A DNA stretch of 64,000 nucleotides from Clostridia bacterium. Lineage in GTDB: Bacteria > Bacillota > Clostridia > Christensenellales > QALW01. The position numbers and the translations under genes were made by a program. The stretch lies in contig JAFVVO010000030.1 in NCBI GenBank assembly GCA_017502165.1, forward strand, positions 1 through 64,000, given 5' to 3'. How positions within the stretch are numbered: position 1 is the first letter of the stretch; each line of letters begins with the position of its first letter. Below are positions 59,901 through 64,000 of the stretch, in pieces. The notes below the pieces were generated by a model, which was given only the letters and a program-made list of their open reading frames with translations, ran no database searches and was not told the DNA's origin.

Positions 59901-61624
59901 GTGTGCTTTTATATTGCAAAAATGCTGAATATTGCGGCAGTTTTCAAGGTTTCTTTGGTGTTGACGGCGTAAGCAGACCAAACGCCGTTGCAAGCGGTAA
60001 GCTTTCCTCTTGTGAGGGGGAGCCGATGCTTTCAATGAAGGTAAAGGCAGAAAACGAGTTCAACGTTTTCGTTTGCTTTGGCGAAACTATTGAGGAAATT
60101 GAAAGACTGTATGCCTTAATAGAAAAAAGCGAGCCTCTTTGCTGGCTTGAGGACGTTCAGAATTATTGGGATGAAAGAATAGGAAAAATACAGATTGAAA
60201 CTCCCGACAGAAAGCTGAACCTGATATTTAATAATTGGCTTTTATATCAGACGATTACTGCAAGAATTCAGGGGCGGTGCGGCTTCTATCAAGCAGGTGG
60301 CGCTTACGGCTTCCGAGATCAGCTTCAGGACTGTCTTGCACTTATTTTAACTGAGCCCAATAGGGTACGGGAGCATATTTTGCGTTGCGCAAGGCATCAG
60401 TTTTCCGAAGGCGACGTGCAGCATTGGTGGCACGAAAAATCAACGGGTGTAAGGACAAAAATAAGTGATGATTTGCTTTTCTTACCGTACGTTGCGACTA
60501 AGTATGCGTCTGAAACGGGTGATTATGAAATTTTTGACCAGGTGGTGCCGTTTTTAGAGGGACATAGCCTTGGTGAAAGAGAGGATTTATACGAAAATGC
60601 TTGGGAAAGCAACGAAACGGCCTCACTATATGAGCATTGTATGCGAGCCGTTAAGCTTGTTATCCGCAGAAGCGGTGAACATTCGCTTCCTTTGATTTTA
60701 GGAGGCGATTGGAATGACGGTATGAATACGCTGGGCACTTTAGGTAAGGGCGAAAGCGTATGGCTCGGTTGGTTTTTCTACCTTGTAATCAGCTTGTTGC
60801 TTCCCATTTGCGAAGAAAGAAATCCCGACGATGCCCGCGTTTTGAAGGAACACGCAAAAAAACTCTGCAGAAGTCTTAATTCGGTTTGCTGGGACGGAGA
60901 TTGGTTCATTAGGGCTATTGACGATTTCGGCAGGCTGATTGGAAGCAAAAACAGTGAATGCTGCAAAATTGATGCTATTTCTCAGGCTTGGTCGGTGCTT
61001 TCGGGAGCGGGAAAAAGGGAATATTGCCAAATGGCAATGGAAAGCCTTGAAAAACACCTTTTAAGCAGAGAGGGGCAAATATTAAAGCTTCTTACTCCGC
61101 CGTTTAATAAGCAATTCGGCGCAGGGTATATCGGTGATTATATTCCCGGAGTTCGTGAAAACGGGGGACAGTACACTCACGGTGCCATCTGGTCGGCAGA
61201 GGCCTTTGCACAGATGGGTGAAAGCGAAAAGGCGTACGAAATTATTGATTTTATCAATCCCATAAGCCATACTCTTAATAAAAGCGGCGCTGACAGATAT
61301 AAAACCGAGCCATACGCTCTTACGGCGGATATTTATTCTAATGAAGAAAATTTAGGCCGTGGCGGCTGGAGCTGGTACACGGCTTCCTCGGGTCTGTATT
61401 TCTGCGCGGTTTTGCAGGATATTTTAGGCGTCAATTTTGAAAACGGCAGGCTGAATTTTGATGCGCATATTCCTAAAAAATGGAGTGAATACAGCGTTAA
61501 AATCGATACTGACAACATTAAAGCGGATATTAAGGTGCTTAATCCCGAGAACAAAAGCGAGGGCGCTCAGAGTATAACGAGGATAGACAAGGAAAACAAA
61601 GAAGAAATACGGATAGTTATGTAA
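53957..61624 (+). CDS. Cyclic beta-1,2-glucan synthase homologue (NdvB-like, GT84 plus GH94)
   Basis: This giant 2555-residue membrane protein has the NdvB domain order. Residues about 230-290 are membrane helices. A GT84 domain (about 310-680) has CTLDADTVILP (about residue 437) and RRERWIRGDW (about 577). More helices follow near 590-760. A glycoamylase-like domain ends near residue 1310 (THMAHHSGMGLC). Beta-sandwich domains come next, then a C-terminal GH94 phosphorylase-like domain with GGAYGFRDQLQD (about 2113), HWWHE (about 2155) and the catalytic Asp of GGDWNDGMN (about 2250). In Brucella and rhizobia, NdvB/Cgs builds and closes cyclic beta-1,2-glucans from UDP-glucose. Firmicute homologues are less studied. 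GGAGGT precedes ATG 53957. Whether the product is cyclic or linear cannot be told. Confidence 0.88.
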   Translation: MIRTGYLKKYAKGLLEELENSLEKPIVKDDSVLWLKDNKNRIINLCTSLIREIPNKRLPSQDGEIRVLELARELVEQTGGCVNKETVLLTERFNLTFEEYDFLPVALKIFLLRLINKMAKGEENSAYIPNAVRSLILFADIRFDELRSKCLKQENALMSDEVFAMSDAQTQCLYREKIGEIARKSDLTEMEICARASEFAEGVTENLFGKNRRLFLEQVGAKEGFILQNGKKLYFFGIFALVLLFSFAVAQASASILGKVLLVVVSMAPIIVTAVNLINGIFLKFLPAKPPMRIKEELVDEPKNKTAVVQTVLVPSCKAAEESVKSIEEYYLGNRLENGAYLLLADLSESNTKTTPQDEKIIQVLKDKTEKLNKKYGDRFSLIVRHRQERDGIFSGWERKRGAIEELVTFICEKQANFRTGVNLNKLEGVKYICTLDADTVILPDSIKRLVAVLAHPVNKLKIYSCGVSGYGLVQPRIDNAPCRQTLFGKIMSPITGIDSYSLPARELYNDLFSSGTFCGKGVFSVEGYFALVKEKIRPNTVLSHDLLEGELLHSKGANDVSFLDEFPQTAISFYKRRERWIRGDWQLVPWLFSDISGISKWKIFYNLAQSVFSAGIFLQLLVAPFLSSGAYYLCLLAFLELLFPAIQVYLDSVKTAFDRSFALDTRFLRKNALKRAGLSFLFLPYECYSGITAAFKGLWRRLISRKNVLQWSTYASSVGYSSMLENYSFFASSIALAVIFYLICFWQGIGIVTGLAFSILWCLTPYFASVLSVKPKQKEERLLPDEEENLRLLALRTVRFFDEALSDNGYFMPDNLQLKPYLGYALRTSPTNMGFALLSSICALKLNAYSVGYCVESIKNQLEVCKRLEKHRGHLFNWYSLKNKKIIENYVSTVDSGNYCACLIALWSAVESIRKRKTLSTDQLKALGDVVLSCVDGVDEDTKIHLLEYARDFSHLDVRQGVQRIRQFVSDGAIASNSEVAFSIKMASAMLFDFERLSFSNRLLEKIKGTKEFNLKPLKEYLSLFPKSVKETLEIEDFEKTVDGYFWSAGKERYGALIKEIKGEFKQIYNYAYKLNSELKSIEKFIVEFLDEIDFECLFNKEKMLFTIGLNTEQNQQSPSCYDMLCSEARITSLVAIALGKIPAEHWFKLSRPFTRLFESPVCLSWSGTMFEYLMPDIFIKPTENSMLHASAKAAVEAQIRFSAKNGLWGISESSFNSLDLSKEYKYKAFGVPSVAISSFNAEKVISPYSTLLALEYQPRRAFDNVVRLVENGAAGVYGFFEAVDCKRMKEAFPGIVYTHMAHHSGMGLCAIVNFLCDGAIRKMFSSVSLIGATKMLLEEKMPLGILPRKELKEEVNRINSIGDRFEREFISPERQSVELNVLSGENITVEADSRGKIRAFCGECYIGEIFVYVEDDKKRSVSCFPIGDDSANYKTVFYPEKVTYCFEDSDLLASETVVAADEGEQILFNVSLKKKGKNASKQRIILVIKPALNEYFAYCAHPYFNGLFLTCEQEGNRLNLTNNKSGKEISLLAVSEENVSFETDGIKVFGRYRDETKPALEVTGAVKRAPITPIVAGEIEIDLACGEQKEVTFIIENPKQTKNKAQNKAAVMLKEENAKINARANIEGNEISMEQWLLSLKLASCARNKIKCASIGGKPEALWKYSVSDSVPLITVLLDKEFSKEKLLSVIKTADYLVKKGFSLQVMILEDNGHDYFDGQFNFVNELISSFSGLIHHVKKGNMTSRELEEIKAMSFAFISASFDVLSQIKRVLQSNYEKAVHVANTEYPPSKNDWISGEFDCGYGSFISDGKEYYIYGKTPMPWSNILCNERFGTLVTENGGGFSWCDNACLNKITPWYNDAVSDPLGEGLYLRDDKTGRYWSIVRGLIDYGDEHDCIFGKGYAIYRYNGFGIKQKQTVFVHKEESIKVINVKLDNASAREISAYYFLKPVLAERSEDAFRFLSVERFKDGLIAKRGKKCVLLYCKNAEYCGSFQGFFGVDGVSRPNAVASGKLSSCEGEPMLSMKVKAENEFNVFVCFGETIEEIERLYALIEKSEPLCWLEDVQNYWDERIGKIQIETPDRKLNLIFNNWLLYQTITARIQGRCGFYQAGGAYGFRDQLQDCLALILTEPNRVREHILRCARHQFSEGDVQHWWHEKSTGVRTKISDDLLFLPYVATKYASETGDYEIFDQVVPFLEGHSLGEREDLYENAWESNETASLYEHCMRAVKLVIRRSGEHSLPLILGGDWNDGMNTLGTLGKGESVWLGWFFYLVISLLLPICEERNPDDARVLKEHAKKLCRSLNSVCWDGDWFIRAIDDFGRLIGSKNSECCKIDAISQAWSVLSGAGKREYCQMAMESLEKHLLSREGQILKLLTPPFNKQFGAGYIGDYIPGVRENGGQYTHGAIWSAEAFAQMGESEKAYEIIDFINPISHTLNKSGADRYKTEPYALTADIYSNEENLGRGGWSWYTASSGLYFCAVLQDILGVNFENGRLNFDAHIPKKWSEYSVKIDTDNIKADIKVLNPENKSEGAQSITRIDKENKEEIRIVM

Positions 61625-61637
61625 AATACGGAGAAAT

Positions 61638-61676
61638 CGCAGAATCCCTGAGTGAGAGTTGAAAAGGGCTTCTGCG
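61638..61676 (+). terminator. Terminator after the glucan synthase gene
   Basis: CGCAGAATCCCT and AGGGCTTCTGCG pair with one mismatch, followed by GTTTTGTTTTTG. Confidence 0.75.
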
Positions 61677-61688
61677 GTTTTGTTTTTG

Positions 61689-61717
61689 TTGACTTTTTTG
61701 CTTTTTAGAAATATAAT
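61689..61717 (+). promoter_or_regulatory. Promoter of the ygiQ-like/era unit
   Basis: TTGACT (61689-61694) and TATAAT (61712-61717) have a 17-base spacer, 28 bases before the start codon. Confidence 0.85.
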
Positions 61718-61745
61718 AAAACCAATAAAATTTAAGGATAAAGCT

Positions 61746-63665
61746 ATGCAAGAAAAATTTTTGCCCGTTACAATGAAACAGTGCGAGGAATTAGGTTGGG
61801 ACAGACCTGATTTCGTTTACGTTTTGGGTGATGCCTACGTGGATCATCCAAGCTTTGGTCCTGCAATAATTTCCCGCATTTTAGAGAAAAACGGATACAA
61901 GGTGGCAATTCTGCCTCAGCCTGACTGGAAGAATATTAACGAATTTAAGCGCTTTGGCAGGCCCAAATATGCGTTTTTAGTTTGTTCGGGCAATATTGAC
62001 CCTATGGTAAACCACTATACTGCCGCCCATAAAAGACGAAGCACCGACGCTTATTCGCCAGGTGGGAAGATCGGTATGCGTCCCGACAGAGCGGACATCG
62101 TTTACTGCAACTGTATCCGTCAGGCTTACAAAAATATGCCGATTATAATCGGCGGTGTGGAAGCAAGCCTTCGCAGGTTTGCCCATTACGACTGTTGGGA
62201 TAACAAGGTGCGCGCTTCAATATTAGTTGATAGTGGAGCAGATTTATTGCTTTACGGAATGGGTGAAAGGTCTATTGTCGAGGTTGCCGATGCTCTTGCA
62301 GGTGGAATTCCAATTAAAGAAATTACCTACGTTAACGGCAGTGCCTACTTAACGGAAAATCCCGAAAACGTGTTTAACGGTAAAATTATTGATAGCTTTG
62401 AAGACGTTAAGACCGACAAGGATGCTTATTGCCGAGCCTTTATGGAACAATATAGGGAACAAAACCACGTTAGCGGTAAAACCTTGATACAGAAGCACGG
62501 AAAATCCTTTGTGGCGGTCAATCCGCCCTCAAGCCCTTTAAGCCAAAGAGAAATGGATGAGGTTTACGCTCTTCCTTATACCCGTTTGCCTCATCCGATG
62601 TACGATACAATGGGCGGTATTCCCGCTATAAAGGAAATTGAGTTTTCCATAACTGCAAACCGCGGCTGTGCAGGCGCTTGCTCCTTCTGCGCCATAACGT
62701 TCCACCAGGGCAGAGTGCTTCAATCAAGAAGTGAGGAATCAATTATTGAGGAAGCCAAGCTATTGACCGAGCTTAAAGGCTTCAAGGGATATATTCACGA
62801 CGTTGGCGGACCTACTGCAAACTTCTATGCTCACGGTTGCAAAACGCAAAAGGAAAAGGGCGCGTGCAAGGAAAGACAATGCCTTTATCCAAGCATTTGC
62901 CCTCAATTTAAGCCTGACCATAAACAGTATATGGAATTACTTGACAAGCTTCGCAAGCTGCCTAAGGTTAAGAAGGTGTTTGTCCGTTCGGGACTTCGTT
63001 TTGACTGTATGCTTGCAGATAAAAAGTACGGACAACAATTTTTGCGAGAACTTTGCCAATATCACGTTTCAGGGCAGTTAAAGGTTGCTCCTGAGCATAT
63101 TTCAGATAAAGTGCTCAGGCTTATGGGCAAGCCCGGCGAGCAGGTTTATAACGAGTTTTGCGATAAATATAAGCAGATGAATGCAAAGCTTGGAAAAGAA
63201 CAGTATCTTGTTCCGTATTTGATTTCGGGACACCCGGGAAGCGACCTGAAGGAAGCGGTTAAGCTTGCGGAATATCTTCATAAGCATAAAATAAATCCCG
63301 AGCAGGTGCAGGAGTTTTATCCTACGCCGGGAACGCTTGCAACGTGTATGTTTTATACGGAAAAGGACCCGAGAACAAATGAGAAAATCTATGTTGCAAA
63401 AGATATAAGCGAAAAGATAATGCAAAGGGCGTTACTTCAATATAAAAAACCCGAAAATTATGAAACGGTCAAAAAAGCTCTTATTAAAGCGGGCAGACAA
63501 GATTTAATCGGCTTTGGGCCTCAATGTCTTATTAAACCCCGTGAAATTAAAAATAACGGATATTACGGCAAAAAGGATAATAAAAAGACGGTATCGGCAA
63601 AGGGGAGAGTACCCCAAAATAAAAGCAATAACCGACAGAAAAATAAAAACGGGAGAAATAAATGA
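61746..63665 (+). CDS. YgiQ-family radical SAM protein
   Basis: This 639-residue member of the UPF0313/YgiQ family of radical SAM proteins has an unknown reaction. ATG 61746 is preceded by AAGGAT; a longer frame would overlap the terminator and promoter. The N-terminal B12-binding-like region (about 1-290) includes [20 protein letters not shown] and [17 protein letters not shown]. The cluster motif is [16 protein letters not shown] (CxxxCxxC, about residue 310). A further Cys group is in [13 protein letters not shown]. The lysine- and asparagine-rich C-terminal tail (about the last 60 residues) looks disordered and nucleic-acid-binding. It overlaps era by 4 bases. Confidence 0.9.
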   Translation: MQEKFLPVTMKQCEELGWDRPDFVYVLGDAYVDHPSFGPAIISRILEKNGYKVAILPQPDWKNINEFKRFGRPKYAFLVCSGNIDPMVNHYTAAHKRRSTDAYSPGGKIGMRPDRADIVYCNCIRQAYKNMPIIIGGVEASLRRFAHYDCWDNKVRASILVDSGADLLLYGMGERSIVEVADALAGGIPIKEITYVNGSAYLTENPENVFNGKIIDSFEDVKTDKDAYCRAFMEQYREQNHVSGKTLIQKHGKSFVAVNPPSSPLSQREMDEVYALPYTRLPHPMYDTMGGIPAIKEIEFSITANRGCAGACSFCAITFHQGRVLQSRSEESIIEEAKLLTELKGFKGYIHDVGGPTANFYAHGCKTQKEKGACKERQCLYPSICPQFKPDHKQYMELLDKLRKLPKVKKVFVRSGLRFDCMLADKKYGQQFLRELCQYHVSGQLKVAPEHISDKVLRLMGKPGEQVYNEFCDKYKQMNAKLGKEQYLVPYLISGHPGSDLKEAVKLAEYLHKHKINPEQVQEFYPTPGTLATCMFYTEKDPRTNEKIYVAKDISEKIMQRALLQYKKPENYETVKKALIKAGRQDLIGFGPQCLIKPREIKNNGYYGKKDNKKTVSAKGRVPQNKSNNRQKNKNGRNK

Positions 63666-64000
63666 GCGAGAAATTCAAATCGGGCTTCTGCGTGCTTTGC
63701 GGAAGACCTAACGTTGGAAAATCAACTTTAATGAATTATTTTGTTGGGCAAAAGGTGGCTATAGTTTCACCGAAGGCACAAACTACGAGAAACTGCATTC
63801 GAGGTATTGTAACTCAAGAGGATTGTCAGGTGGTATTTTTAGATACCCCCGGTATACATAAGCCAAAATGTAAGCTTAACGAGTTTATGGTTAAAACGCA
63901 GAAGGAAGCGGCTATCGGCGCAGATTTCACATGTGTTATGCTTGACGTTACTCAGCCTATCGGCACAACTGACGAGCACATTATCAAAGAATACGGCGGG
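63662..64000 (+). CDS. era: GTPase Era (partial, runs off the window)
   Basis: The first 113 codons of Era, the GTPase that binds 16S rRNA and aids 30S assembly, are visible. They contain the G1 loop [16 protein letters not shown], the switch I region with KAQTTRN and the conserved Thr, G3 in [11 protein letters not shown], and the start of G domain strand 5 ([10 protein letters not shown]). The G4 motif and KH domain lie outside the window. The start is coupled to the upstream ygiQ-like gene by an ATGA overlap. Confidence 0.95.
   Translation, partial: MSEKFKSGFCVLCGRPNVGKSTLMNYFVGQKVAIVSPKAQTTRNCIRGIVTQEDCQVVFLDTPGIHKPKCKLNEFMVKTQKEAAIGADFTCVMLDVTQPIGTTDEHIIKEYGG

Noticed and set aside
61659-61745. 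Longer N-terminus for the YgiQ-like protein with a hydrophobic leader
   Set aside because: It would be translated from the upstream terminator and the promoter; ATG 61746 has a ribosome site and matches the family start.
1-64000. Mobile elements, prophage or integration sites
   Set aside because: I found no transposase, integrase, phage gene or flanking target duplication; the tRNA-Arg has no repeated 3' end that I could see in the window.

Overview
The window reads as a chromosomal segment of a strictly anaerobic, low-to-medium GC Clostridia-type Firmicute, plausibly a gut or rumen Oscillospirales-like organism. This rests on the T-box leaders, the short HisG with HisZ, the YerC/TrpR-like regulator, the ferredoxin-dependent 2-oxoacid oxidoreductase, the glycyl-radical enzyme, Gram-positive style ribosome sites (GGAGG, some TTG starts) and sigma-A promoters. 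The lineage is an inference; there is no rRNA here. I see no insertion sequence, prophage or CRISPR array.

Layout. 1-4.3 kb: the tail of an unrecognised gene, two paralogous membrane-anchored surface proteins sharing a near-identical 3' end, and a small membrane protein. 4.3-8 kb: a DeoR regulator divergent from a pentulose-phosphate epimerase and a glycerol-1-phosphate dehydrogenase-like gene, followed on the other strand by a NagD/AraL-like phosphatase. 8.1-10.4 kb: methionine synthesis (MetY and an acetyl-type MetA). 10.5-19.8 kb: a TrpR-like regulator heading a complete his operon (hisZ,G,D,C,B,H,A,F,IE and a PHP phosphatase) plus an amidohydrolase.

19.8-33.6 kb is the most interesting part. 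Three successive promoter/T-box units read, by my manual folding, as Leu (CUC), Ile (AUC) and Val (GUA) sensors. Each controls an AMP-forming acyl-CoA ligase. The Leu unit has a LeuA-like protein that lacks the catalytic metal motifs and a TIM-barrel/ligase fusion. The Ile and Val units have HTH-cupin-ligase fusions. The Val unit continues into ilvE, a P-loop ATPase and a four-subunit 2-oxoisovalerate-type ferredoxin oxidoreductase. Together this looks like a dedicated route making valine, isoleucine and leucine from scavenged branched short-chain fatty acids: activation to the acyl-CoA, reductive carboxylation to the 2-oxoacid, then transamination, with each arm switched on by starvation for its own amino acid.

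33.8-39.8 kb: an opp operon (oppBCDF, then the binding protein). The binding protein appears to be a natural circular permutation of OppA, with the C-terminal lobe encoded first. 40-42.3 kb: an HTH-GlmM fusion and a GlmU-like left-handed beta-helix protein. 42.3-42.8 kb: an array of small palindromes next to tRNA-Arg(CCG). 42.9-43.8 kb: thymidylate kinase and a small membrane protein. 43.9-47.8 kb: an AraC regulator divergent from a glycyl-radical enzyme of unassigned type and its activase. 47.8-51.5 kb: two probably cytoplasmic glycoside hydrolases (DUF4038/DUF5060 type and GH20). 51.7-53.8 kb: a ZIP transporter and an O-antigen-ligase-like polymerase. 54-61.6 kb: a 2555-residue cyclic beta-1,2-glucan synthase (NdvB) homologue. 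61.7-64 kb: a YgiQ-type radical SAM protein and the start of era.
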